A stretch of 64,000 bases of DNA from contig JAKMXF010000066.1 of the NCBI GenBank assembly GCA_024704765.1, positions 860,050-924,049 of the forward strand. Reading direction: 5' to 3'. Source of the DNA: Oopsacas minuta (lineage: Eukaryota; Porifera; Hexactinellida; Lyssacinosida; Leucopsacidae). Both the position numbers and the translations under genes were made by a program. Shown here piece after piece: positions 10,330 through 20,532 of the stretch. The notes under the pieces are model-generated. The model made no database searches. It was not told the DNA's origin and saw only the letters and a program-made list of their open reading frames with translations. The number at the start of each line of letters is the position of its first letter. Position 1 is the first letter of the stretch.

Positions 10330-11629
10330 TGGGACTTGTCAGACAGGGCTGTACAGATTGTGAGACCCGCGGTTGTGATAGTTGTACCCAATCTGAATCT
10401 CTGAGCCCCGAGGAGGTGTGTGTCTATTCAGAGAGCTTGTCCCTCTCTCAGTATCAACAGCTGATCAACAGGGGATGGTATAGGAGAGGGGGAGACCGCA
10501 TGTACCGATGGGGTAAGAAATTAAAACTAGAATGTGTGAATTGGGAGACAAGAATTAGAGTTAAGGAATTCAAATTAAATCAGAAAAAGACCTTTTCTAG
10601 GGTTCTTAAGAAAATTCCTAAGAACCTAACCGTTACCACGGTACCATCCAGGTATGTTGTTGTCAAATATGTATTATGCATATTTCATACAGTATCTGGT
10701 TGCTAGGTTCACAGAAGAAGGATACAATCTGTATAATGAATATCAGCTGGTTAAACATTCCAGATCCCGAGTATCTAAGCAGGGTTACATCGATCATGTG
10801 GTTAACACCTGTGTGCCCATTGTGTGCATAGACGGTATAGATTATGGGACATTCCATCAGGAGTATCGTGTTGCTGGGGAGTTAATAGCAATTGGAGTTA
10901 TTGATATTATACTAGAAGGTTTGTCATCCATGGTTCAATAATACGATTTTACTATAGCAACCATTTATTATAATGGAATGTCAATGTATCTCTAGGTATA
11001 GTATCAATCTATTTCTACTACAAGACTACTAAGGAGGTTCTTAAACTGTCTCTTGGGAGATACTCATCTCTTAGAGAAATACAATTTGTACAAGAATTGA
11101 ATTTAGTAAATAATAATATTCAATATTATTATTTACAAGGCTGGAGTAAATATAACAACAAATTAAGTTATAAAGGAGATTATAAACCTGTAGAGTTTCT
11201 GGGAAGATGTGTGTCCTCTATGTGGACAGAGGACCCTATTGAAAGTAAAGGTACAAAGAAATTGGTTCCCTCCTGAATGCTTATTAGTTATTAAACCATT
11301 GATGGTGGATTTAGTTATCTGCTTGTATAATCCATGGTTTAATATCTAATAGTGTTTATTGTTTGTTTGTTTGTTTGTTTGTTTGTTTAGATTCCAACTT
11401 TAACTCGCTAGAAATCGACAGATCAGAATGGTTAACACATTCTATTCCTGTTAGTGTTAATAGCATTCAAGTTTATATCAACGGATTGTTAATAACATTC
11501 CAACAACTCAAACTCGTTGCTAACCTAACTCCTCAACAACGTGACTATATTGGTACTTCTCTTGAACAACTGTGCTATGCTATTGGTCCTGAATTAACTC
11601 AAAAGCTAATTATATATTTTCACACCTAA
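10326..11629 (+). CDS. ATE1: Arginyl-tRNA-protein transferase 1
   Basis: Transfers arginine from Arg-tRNA to N-terminal Asp/Glu of proteins, the step before Arg/N-degron ubiquitination; cytosol and nucleus. Exons 10326-10651, 10707-10918, 10996-11250 and 11391-11629. Family blocks: SLSQYQQLINRGWYRRG (human SMTVQDYQDLIDRGWRRSG), DYGTFHQEYRVAGELIAIGV, SIYFYYKTTKEVLKLSLGRY and SLREIQFVQELN. The N-terminus has two CxxC pairs (CTDC, CDSC); the second aligns with the conserved N-terminal CxxC. The later CC pair is a single Cys here (KLECVNW). At about 343 residues it lacks the long insert of vertebrate forms. The last exon may be mis-ended, because weakly conserved sequence follows. VPS33A starts 180 nt downstream on the same strand. 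Confidence 0.88.
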
Positions 11630-11673
11630 ACACACAAATAATTTTTAGATTTGGTTAAAACTGGAGAGATATA

Positions 11674-11727
11674 TTGTTGTTGTTGTTGTTGTTGTTATTG
11701 TTGTTGTTGTTGTTGTTGTTGTTGTGT
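11674..11727. repeat. (TTG)n microsatellite between ATE1 and VPS33A
   Basis: Nearly perfect TTG/TTA triplet run in the 180-nt gap between the ATE1 stop and the VPS33A start. A similar run lies in the second VPS33A intron (about 12207-12250). Confidence 0.8.
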
Positions 11728-11809
11728 GTATCTTTTTAAATATTGATGAACAAATACCTGGCTATTTTGTTTATTGTTTGTTTACTTGTTTGTTTATTTG
11801 TTTACTAGT

Positions 11810-12211
11810 ATGAGTACAGCACAAGAGAGACCTAATCAACCTCTCCAATATCTTAACGGTAGAATTAATCTGCTACAACTCAAAGAGCATTTTAAGGTAT
11901 TTCTATTTATACCTCATAGTTACTTAACTGTGTAATTGGTATGTGTATATCATCTCTACCCTCTCATAGGGTACATTCCTGGACTTGGTGTCCTCACAGA
12001 GTACAGGGTCTAAAGCACTCGTATGGGACAAACAGTTGTTGTCACCTCTTAACTTAATAGTAGAGTACTCATCTCTAAGAGAGAGATCTGTTGATCACAT
12101 GTTCCATCTTGATACTGAATTTGTGGTTAATTCTGACATTCCATGCTACGTGTTTGTTGTTAGGGATGATTATAGTGTTATTGAAATGCTAGCTAGGTAT
12201 GTTGCTATTGT

Positions 12212-12249
<38 letters not shown>

Positions 12250-14267
12250 GCTCTAATTAATATATTTACACATTAGAATAGCCCTGAAGTGTAAATCCTC
12301 ATTGGCTGCAGGCAGTATGACATTCAGTCTGATATTTATCCCTCGTAAAAGCACTGTAGGCCTAAGACTGCTTCAGGATCTGGGAGCTGTGCATCTTTTC
12401 AAGAAGATCGAGTCTCTACATATTGACTTGATCCCCTTAGACTCTGATATCCTATCAATGGAGAGACCTATTGACTTCAGGGAATGTTTTGTAGAAGAAT
12501 TGACAGATCTGTCATATGAAGTATGTTTGTTATTGTTTATTAAGAGGGTATATTCATATGTTTACGAGAGGTTGTTATTTCATGTGAGAGTGAGAGTTAC
12601 TGAATCTTGACTGTATGTGAGTATACATTCCTATGTGTATTTAAGGTATCCAAGTCTTTGATGACTCTACAAGCCCTGTATGGACCTTTCCCCCGCGTAT
12701 TTGCTAAGGGTAGATGGTCTTGTCACGTGTGTGACACTGTTAAGCGTATGATCCGTCTGGTAGACAAGTCGTTCACCTCTCAGCCCTCTCAGATAGATGC
12801 AGTTGTCCTCCTAGACAGGACAGTAGACCTTATAACACCTTTGGTTACCCCCCTGACATATGAGGGATTAGTTGATGAACTATTTGGTATTAATTATACT
12901 GTAACTCAACTACCAGCTGATAGATTCCCTGAAGACGAAGGGAAAGGTAATTCATATGGACCATAAATCTGTATACCTAATTCATTGTTTACTTTATTAG
13001 GAAATAAACAAAAGAAAGTAACACTTAACAGTTCTGATGAACTATTCACAGACCTCAGAGATTTACACTTCGCGTCAGTGGGTGGATATCTAAGCAGGAG
13101 AGCAAAGAACTTGAATGTAGTAATGGATGAGAGACACATTGCTCAGTCTGTGTCACAACTCAGAGTATTTGTAGCTAAAATACCACACATACAGGTAGTT
13201 ACCATGATTACATTGTATGTCATCATGAATTCCTATACACCATTTTGGTATCCAGGTAACAAAGCGTAGTCTAGGACTACATACAACACTAGCAGAACTT
13301 GTGAAGGAGGTTATTGATGACGTAGCATTTTCGGAGTTGAAATCCCAAGAACAGAAGTTCTTAGAAGAAGTGGATCACGATAGGATCAATGACTATATCG
13401 AGAAGTTGATTGGTCGACAGGGTGATATTAAGAGTATTCTGAGACTTATTTGTTTACAGAGCCAGGTAGAGTTCTTTTGTGTCATATGATTAATCATATT
13501 TTCACACCTTTTAAAGGTAGGTAATGGATTAAAGATTAAAGTGTTTGAACACTACAAGCGGGAGATAATACACGCATATGGAGTACAACATATAGTCACA
13601 TTCCATAGATTAGAATCAGCTGGGATGTTGAGGATACAACAACAAGCCTCAAAGACATATTCATCTCTAAGAAGGTAATGAGTTATTGTTTATAAAGAAA
13701 AAGCTGTTCCCAATATTATTCACATCTCTTCATGAGACAAAGTGTGACATCTGTGAATTCCTTCCTATTCCATTAGTATCCATGGTCCTATTATAATGTT
13801 CTATTTATAGAAGCTTGAAGTTGACTAGACAAGTGGACGTAAGGAATGCAGAGGACATAGCTTATACTCACTCAGGGTATGCTCCTCTCTCTGTTAGACT
13901 AATTGAACAGCTGATAGTCAAACCAGGTAATATGAATATAAAAATATTAACACCTTATATTATAACTGTATTGATAGGTGTTGGTCCAATCAGCTGGAAG
14001 AGAGTAGATGATAGTGTAATGCGACTCATCCCTGGTCCACATACAGAATTCTCCCCACGGTCTGAGCAGGAGGGGGTAGATACTACTAATGAGGGTCAGA
14101 AACTTATCTTAGTATATTTCATCGGTGGAGTTAGTTTTGGAGAAATCTCAGCTTTGAGATTTCTTTCACAAACTGAAGATTCTATTGCTAACTTTATTAT
14201 AGCCACTTCTCGTCTTAACAACGGAAATAAGCTAATGGAATCTATGCTATCTACACGTACATCTTAG
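11810..14267 (+). CDS. VPS33A: VPS33A, Sec1/Munc18-family subunit of HOPS/CORVET
   Basis: SM protein that holds SNAREs for fusion at late endosomes and lysosomes. Nine exons: 11810-11896, 11970-12196, 12277-12520, 12646-12946, 13001-13194, 13256-13465, 13517-13674, 13811-13926 and 13978-14267, giving 608 residues (human 596). Recognisable blocks are GSKALVWDKQLLSPLNLI, LIPLDSDILSMER, LMTLQALYG, VVLLDRTVDLITPLVTPLTY, YTHSGYAPLSVRLIEQL, and the C-terminal IGGVSFGEISALRFLSQ. This matches VPS33A better than VPS33B. The acceptor of exon 6 (13256) was chosen because it keeps the length equal to the human block HMQAARGSLANH. An acceptor-like ACTAG lies one base before the ATG. The second intron contains a (TTG)n run. 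Confidence 0.94.
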
Positions 14268-14429
14268 AGATTGTTTATTGTTTACAGATTGTGTATGTAT
14301 ATAGTTGTTTGTTTATATTCATATGGTTAAGAGTATGTACAATCAATTCTTGATATATCTAACCTCAAAGGTCCACAAATACGACTCAATATTTGTTATT
14401 CTTAAGTCTTCAGTTAGCTAATCAGAGAT

Positions 14430-17400
14430 ATGAGTAATCCTCAGGACGAGTTCGATAAGGCTAGAGCTTATCTACTGACATCAAGTGATGTGTCAAATAT
14501 TAATCTGTAAGTACTTTTGTGTGTTGTTGTTGTTGTTATTATACTCTCCTCCATCTAGATACGATCACCTTAGTACTTGTTTGAAGAAGGTGTTATTAGA
14601 GAGACCCAATAATGCTGTAGATTATATAGAAGATATTAGCAGGAAGATTAAGAGGGAGAAATTGACCGCCAAGACAGATTCTCTAGTGGTTAGTTGTGTA
14701 TTACAATATGGTGTACAGTGTGTAACTTCTCATAAACGGGCCTTTGGAATGTGGAATTTCTGGAAACAGCGAATTCCTAGTCACATACGAATCAACCTCC
14801 ACAGACGGGAAATGGTTCAATTTCCCGTTTTTAGAGGTTACATTGTTTCTGGTATTATGGATAATGGATACTTAACACTAATTTATCTAATTAGAATGAG
14901 CCTGGGGCCAATAGCGAGGCGGTACTAGCAGAGGTACACAGGGGGCTATTCACACCTCCAGCGGGTGATGAACAGGAGAGATTAGGTGAGGACGATGCCT
15001 TGCCCCCCTACCCTAATCTCCTGGAGCTGATCGGGTACTTAGAACAGGGAGGAATAGGTGTCGGAAAGACAGAGGCATTTAGGATATTTTTAGCACTCAA
15101 ACAGCTGACTGAATCTCATAAACTCCAATCTGTTAGATTCTGGGGTTAGTTTCTTTATTTGTTAATTGAAACAAACAAACAACTAAAATGATTGTAAAAT
15201 GGAATTATAACTAAGCACGAATAAAGTTCCTATTTCTGAAATACAGATACCAGTTGGCCTCTCACAACATATTATAGTGTGTGTTAGTTCTCCTGAGGGA
15301 GAGAGTATCCTAATATTTTGACGATAATAATCACTCATAAGAATATTTCCTGCTTGATCCAAGCAGAAGTATAGATGTTCATACTGGCCAAACCACTCAT
15401 GGGTAACACACGAGTTTATTAGGTGTCCACTTCTAGAGAAGAAGTGGACAGAATTTGGACTTATGTCTAGCACTACTATGCTGTTTGGAGTTACTTTAAC
15501 GTCTCTAGGATAGGTCAGCTGATGAGTACCCAAAGAAATTATGAATTTAAGTTCATTAGAGTAAATACAAACTCTGTGATTGTTAGTATCAGCTACAAAC
15601 ACATCTCCGTTATAGTCTGTACAGAGCCCACGTGGATGATATAGCTCTCCCTCTCCGGATCCTCTGGTACCAGTCCTAGCTACATTGAAATCACTGAATT
15701 GGAACAGAGTGCAGCAATCAATATCTGTAACTAAGACGTGATCTTCTATTAATGCTATACCCCAGGAACTCTTGAGTATGTCTTGTCCAAAATTAGTGAC
15801 GAAGTTTCCCTCAAAAGTAACAACTTGTATACGACAGTTACCAGAATCAGCTATGTATATCAGCTGATTAGGTTCATATATAGCTAGACCTCTAGGTCCA
15901 CATAGTTCATTATTGGCTATCCCTTTCTTCCCTACAGTTATGACAGGCTGCTTCTTGAGAGAGTAGTCCAGCTTCCATTCTTTCATCCCAGCAGACGTAC
16001 GAGCATTCTTTGATTGTTGTTTTCCCATTTGTTTATTGGAGTTTAGTTTGTTAGAAATAATATTAACAAATACAGAATAGACTCTATTTATATTTGTGTA
16101 ACTTGAGAATACCAATTGATGTCAATGGTTGCTATGGTAATTGTGTATTCTAATTTTAGTAACTTTATTCAATCTATTCCTTGTATTATCATTCGTTTCT
16201 TCAGGAAAGATATTCGGGACTGTTCGTAACTTTATAATAGCAGAATGTGAGTTTGTAGAGGGAGAGGGTATGGAGGACACCACAGAGGAACAGGCGCCAG
16301 ATACAGGGGACCAAGAAACAGCTGATAAGGATGAGGATGCTACAGAGGATAAGGAGGAAGCTCCCCCTAAGCCTAACTACAAGCCCCCGCCTGTTATACC
16401 CAAAGAGGAATTCGGTACTGGAACTAATAAGAAAGTGTATTTTGTATGTAATGATGGTGAGTATTGCTGTTGTTATTGTTTGTTTCTTTGTTATTATTAT
16501 TATTATTATTATTATTTTGTAGCTGGGAGTGGGTGGACTAGACTACCGCCTATAACACCCACTCAAATTATCGCAGCTAGACAGATTAGGAAATTTTTTA
16601 CAGGAGATCTGGCTGCAAAGGTAATTATTTCTCAGATCAGCTGTTTATTAATGACTGGGTTTATGTACTTACTCAATTATTGTATTTTCACACCTTATAG
16701 GTATTCAGCTATCCACCATTTCCTGGAAACGAGGGGAACTATTTGCGAGCGCAGATCGCTCGAATATCCGCAACCACCCATATATCTCCTAGTAATTTCT
16801 ATCTGTTTGATGCTGACGAGGAAGATGAGATGGATGCAAGAGACACATTTGCTGTTAATGAGGAATTTGAGAATATTCCTGTTAATGAGCTTGTTGATGA
16901 CTCTCTGTCTAGATGGGTACATCATGTACAGTTTATTCTACCACAAGTATGTACAGTCAATTCCTGTTATATCGAACACGGATATATCGAATACCCGCTT
17001 ATAACTGTATATTGTTATAGGGGAGGTGTGTCTGGTTTAATCCCCTTGAGAAGCCAGATGATCAATTCGATGATGAAGATGAGGACGATGATGACAAAGA
17101 TGGAGCAGATGAGCCACAACCAGAGGAAGGTCCTCCTCTCCTCACCCCTCTTTCTGAGGACAAGGGTATCTGTCACTTTTTCTATCCATTATAATACAGT
17201 CAGGTTATCTGAGTGTCCACAGGATGTGTTCGCTGGTAAAATTATTGCGACCGCTATCCTATCTTATTGATTAATTGAGGTCAATGATTTGTTTCATTAA
17301 TTAGATCCTGACTGTATTTAACAAGTTATATATCTCCTTTAGAGGTCGATGGAATGCCCAGCTGGTCACCTTCTCTAAGTAGTAGTCTAATACCCAGCTA

Positions 17401-17957
17401 CTCTATAGCTATTATACAATCTAATCAGTGGCCAGGTGCTTCTGCATTCTGTATAAACAAGTTAGTTATATACACCGCATCAAGTTTACCTGTCTCATTA
17501 ACTATCGGGTGTTTAGTAATGATTTTACCCACACAGACCTCCTTTAACACGCTTAATTAGCATATTCCATGAATTGGACACAATGTATTATGATGACGTC
17601 ATAAATTAATGAGATATGGAATGCTTAAGTGTATATCATAGAGGATAGAGCTGAAACAAGTTTATTAGTGCTACTTTATTAGGAAGTTTGAGAATGTGTA
17701 TATCGGCTGGGGGCAGAAGTACTCGTCCCATCCTATAAATCCTATGCTACCTCCCTCTGTACAAGATGAGTACCCAGAGGGTCCTGATATCCTGGAGGCT
17801 GAGGACCCTACAGTGGAGCAAGAGACACTCCTGAGGTGACAAAATATGATTAATCTGATAAATAGAATTGTTGTTATTTTTGTTTGTGTTTAGAGTTGCA
17901 CAGGAGGGCAAATTGGGAGAGGGAGAAGATGAAGACCCTGAGGATGATGATGATTAA
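14430..17957 (+). CDS. RSPH4A: Radial spoke head protein, RSPH4A/RSPH6A type
   Basis: Axonemal radial spoke head component of motile cilia and flagella. Exons 14430-14506, 14559-14688, 14895-15144, 16205-16456, 16523-16620, 16701-16946, 17021-17165, 17343-17460, 17683-17835 and 17894-17957 give 510 residues. It lacks the long, poorly conserved N-terminal tail of human RSPH4A. Shared blocks are [82 protein letters not shown], and [16 protein letters not shown], followed by an acidic tail ending in DEDPEDDDD. Human RSPH4A and RSPH6A are about equally good matches. Intron 3 (15145-16204) contains NHL copy 2 on the opposite strand. Intron 6 is mostly a short mobile element. Confidence 0.93.
15183..16028 (-). 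CDS. NHL-repeat protein, copy 2, nested in an RSPH4A intron
   Basis: Single-exon 281-residue protein. The frame is open up to an ATG at 16115, but I start at 16028 because all three copies begin [10 protein letters not shown] there and the TATA-like box (16092-16083) lies only about 55 nt upstream. About six NHL/propeller blades follow, with signatures such as [40 protein letters not shown] and [15 protein letters not shown]. The N-terminus (Gly2, Ser6, Lys7) fits N-myristoylation. There is no RING, B-box or enzyme domain. It lies antisense in RSPH4A intron 3, leaving only 38 and 176 nt of flank. Its role is unknown. Compared with copy 3, the last blades are the most diverged. Confidence 0.88.
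   Translation of the reverse strand: MGKQQSKNARTSAGMKEWKLDYSLKKQPVITVGKKGIANNELCGPRGLAIYEPNQLIYIADSGNCRIQVVTFEGNFVTNFGQDILKSSWGIALIEDHVLVTDIDCCTLFQFSDFNVARTGTRGSGEGELYHPRGLCTDYNGDVFVADTNNHRVCIYSNELKFIISLGTHQLTYPRDVKVTPNSIVVLDISPNSVHFFSRSGHLINSCVTHEWFGQYEHLYFCLDQAGNILMSDYYRQNIRILSPSGELTHTIICCERPTGICISEIGTLFVLSYNSILQSF
16083..16142 (-). promoter_or_regulatory. NHL-family promoter cassette, copy 2
   Basis: Same order as the other copies on the minus strand: X-box-like TACCATAGCAACC, a CRE-like TTGACATCAA, TTGGTATTCTCAAGTTACAC, then TATAAATAGA at 16092-16083. It lies inside the RSPH4A intron that hosts NHL copy 2. Confidence 0.7.
16952..17009. mobile_element. TA-flanked short element making up most of RSPH4A intron 6
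   Basis: A 58-nt segment beginning TACAGTCAATTCCTGTTATA and ending in CTTATAACTGTA, inside a 74-nt intron (16947-17020). The left end matches the terminal repeat of the element at 3281-3383 and the inner word ATACCCGCTTATA also matches it. Both borders read TACAGT...ACTGTA, as expected of a TA-target element. Confidence 0.65.
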
Positions 17958-18162
17958 TATTATTTCCCCAGCAACCCTATCACTAACAACAATGTACACT
18001 AATTATCCGTATATACTATCACATTATATTATGCATTCCTTTGATTATAGCTGGTATCCAGGCTGTGACTCGCTATGGTACGTATTTGATTATGTTCCAG
18101 GCTAAACAAATTTTTGATTTATCAATCATGTGTGGCCTAGTGCAATGCTTTCTTCCACAATG

Positions 18163-18220
18163 CTACCATAGCAACCATTGACGTCAATTGGTATTCTCAA
18201 GTTACACAAATATAAATAGA
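18163..18220 (+). promoter_or_regulatory. NHL-family promoter cassette, copy 3
   Basis: CTACCATAGCAACCATTGAC then GTCAATTGGTATTCTCAAG, followed by TATAAATAGA at 18211-18220, 50 nt before the ATG at 18270. It contains a perfect CRE core (TGACGTCA) and an X-box-like half. Confidence 0.72.
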
Positions 18221-18269
18221 GTCTGTATTAGTTAATATTATTTCTAACAAACTAAACTCCAATAAACAA

Positions 18270-19121
18270 ATGGGAAAACAACAATCAAAGAATGCTCGTA
18301 TGTCTGCTGAGATGAAAGAATGGGAGCTGGACTACTCTCTCAAGAGCCAGCCTGTCATAGCTGTAGGGAAGAAAGGGAAAGCTAATAATGAACTACTTTA
18401 TGCTTGCGGTCTAGCTATATATGAACCTAATCAGCTGATATACATAGCTGATTCTGGTAACTGTCGTATACAAGTTGTTACTTTTGAGGGAAACTTCGTC
18501 ACTGATTTTGGAGAAGACATACTCAGGAGGCCCTACGGAGTAGCAGTAACAGAAGATCACGTCTTCGTTACGGACTCTACAATCCATGCTTTGTTCCAAT
18601 TCAGTGATTTCAATGTAGCGGGGACTGATACCAGAGGATCAGGAGAGGGAGAGCTAGATAATCCTACAGGACTCTGTACAGACTACAACGGAGATGTGTA
18701 TGTAGCTGATACTAACAATCACAGAGTTTGTATTTACTCTAATGAACTTAAATTCATAATTTCTTTCGGTACTCATCAGCTGATTACCCCTAGAGACGTT
18801 AAAGTAACTCCAAACAGCATAGTAGTGCTAGACATAAGTCCAAATTCTGTCCACTTCTTCTCTAGAAGTGGACGCCAAATACACTCGTGTGTTACTCAGG
18901 GGCTTCGATGTGTTTTTCACCCATACTTCTTCTGTTTGGATCCAGCAGGAAATATTCTTATTGGCGATCATTCCCATCATAGAATTGTGACATTCTCTCC
19001 CTTAGGAGAGCTAATTCCTATTAGTAGAGGACACAAATTGGGTGAATTCATTTATCCAGTTGGTATTTGTATATCTGCATTAGGTACTATATTTATTACT
19101 TCAGATCCTGGAATTTCCTAA
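18270..19121 (+). CDS. NHL-repeat protein, copy 3
   Basis: Single-exon 283-residue NHL propeller, the paralogue of copies 1 and 2. It starts [18 protein letters not shown], with a putative N-myristoylation signal. Blade signatures are [78 protein letters not shown] and DPAGNILIGDHSHHRIV. It lies 312 nt after the RSPH4A stop and 60 nt before the TIMM50 start codon. The promoter cassette is carried along, so the family spread by DNA duplication and not by retrocopying. The partner and process are unknown. It differs from TRIM-NHL proteins in having no RING, B-box or coiled coil. Confidence 0.88.
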   Translation: MGKQQSKNARMSAEMKEWELDYSLKSQPVIAVGKKGKANNELLYACGLAIYEPNQLIYIADSGNCRIQVVTFEGNFVTDFGEDILRRPYGVAVTEDHVFVTDSTIHALFQFSDFNVAGTDTRGSGEGELDNPTGLCTDYNGDVYVADTNNHRVCIYSNELKFIISFGTHQLITPRDVKVTPNSIVVLDISPNSVHFFSRSGRQIHSCVTQGLRCVFHPYFFCLDPAGNILIGDHSHHRIVTFSPLGELIPISRGHKLGEFIYPVGICISALGTIFITSDPGIS

Positions 19122-19181
19122 TTAGGTGTTTGTAAGTTTGTTCGTATTATAACTATTATTAATATTAATTTTCTTGTTAGA

Positions 19182-20532
19182 ATGAATAGTTTGTGGTTTA
19201 GAATTGTTAATAAGAGACAATTTGTGACGTCATTAAAATTTTCACGTCACTACTATTTGAAACCTAAACGTGTTTCTAACAAGAATTCCCAAGCCCTCAT
19301 CCTAGCAACCGGAGTGGTAACTGGAATCTTTGGTTTTAGTATTTATGTGTTAGGTTAGTTCCATAAGGCTAGGAACCAGCTTGTTGTTATTTATATTTGG
19401 TATGTGATGTAGGTAGACCTGATGAAGACACTGAATATATGAAACAGTTTGAACAACAGAAATATTCAAATTGTATGTTTACTACATGAACTGTAGATGA
19501 TATTTCTATAATTGTTATCACCTAATTTATCATACAGATAATCCTCTGCTAGCGTATCTCTGTAGAGCGAGGGACAAGGCCACAGGACTGTCTAAGGTGG
19601 AATGTTAACACCTCTCTTAATTGCACCCAAGGTGACATATTTACGTTTATTTTCTTTAGTTCATATCAGACCCCTCCTCCCCTGTACTGATACCCTCCAA
19701 ACACCCTCAACATCCGTCCTACACTCTTGTACTGGAGATAAAAGATCTCATAATCCATCCTTCACATGAGGTGCATACCTATGAGTAGTATATGTAACCA
19801 GGGTAAATAAATTATGTTGTGACGTCACTAGGTGCTTAGAGGCTGGAATTTCCAGAAGAGACCAGGAGTACACGCATTCCTTCGGGAACTGTCTCAGGAT
19901 TATGAAATTATTGTCTATTCTAGTGAGGTTCCGCAGGTATACAATATCTGTAAACTATAAGTAAATAACAACAAAACAAACCAATAAACATTATTCCTAG
20001 AACGCAGAGCCAATAATCCAAGGTCTAGATCCCTACGGAATGATTGGCTACCGTCTGTACAGGGGAGACACTAAGTATATGAAAGGACAACATGTTAAGG
20101 TATACATTCCTATATACATTCTTTGTTGCTATGCAATATATTAATGTTTATTTTAGGATCTGGATTGTCTTAACAGAGATCTCTCTAAGTTGGTTATACT
20201 AGACACGAGTAAATCTGCATTCCAGCTCCACCCTAACAACGGTTTGGCTTTAACTCCTTGGAAAGGAGACATCAGAGACAGGACCCTCCTGGATTTAATC
20301 CCCTTTTTAAAAAGTGAGAATTATATTTATTTCAGTTAACACGTATTACATTCCATACTTCCATCTAGGTATCGTAGATATGAAGATTGATGACGTAAGA
20401 ACTGTGATTCCTCAGTACTCAGAATTGGGAGATAATTTTCTTGAAACATTCAAGAAACGGAAAGAAGAATTGGACAAATTAAACCAACCAAAACGACCCA
20501 TAAATTCTAATTTTAGAACTATTTTGAAATAA
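19182..20532 (+). CDS. TIMM50: TIMM50, receptor subunit of the TIM23 translocase
   Basis: Inner-membrane receptor that hands presequence proteins to TIM23; it has a phosphatase-like (FCP1/NIF) fold facing the intermembrane space. Eight exons: 19182-19353, 19413-19472, 19538-19596, 19660-19770, 19832-19936, 20001-20099, 20157-20313 and 20369-20532, 308 residues. A basic N-terminus and a hydrophobic segment (LILATGVVTGIFGFSIYVLG) give the mitochondrial anchor. Then come YTLVLEIKDLIIHP (human YTLVLELTDVLLHP), GWNFQKRPGVHAFLREL, IIQGLDPYGMIGYRLYRGDT and LTPWKGDIRDRTLLDLIPFL. As in human TIMM50, the classical DxDx(T/V) catalytic motif is degenerate. An acceptor-like TTAG lies one base before the ATG. 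Confidence 0.94.

Noticed and set aside
10068-10391. 107-residue minus-strand frame opposite the last solenoid exon
   Set aside because: It has no similarity I recognise, and the plus-strand exon fits splice borders and frame.
16030-16115. Upstream ATG extending NHL copy 2 by 29 residues
   Set aside because: All three copies share the start MGKQQSK, and the extension would overlap the TATA-like box of its own promoter.
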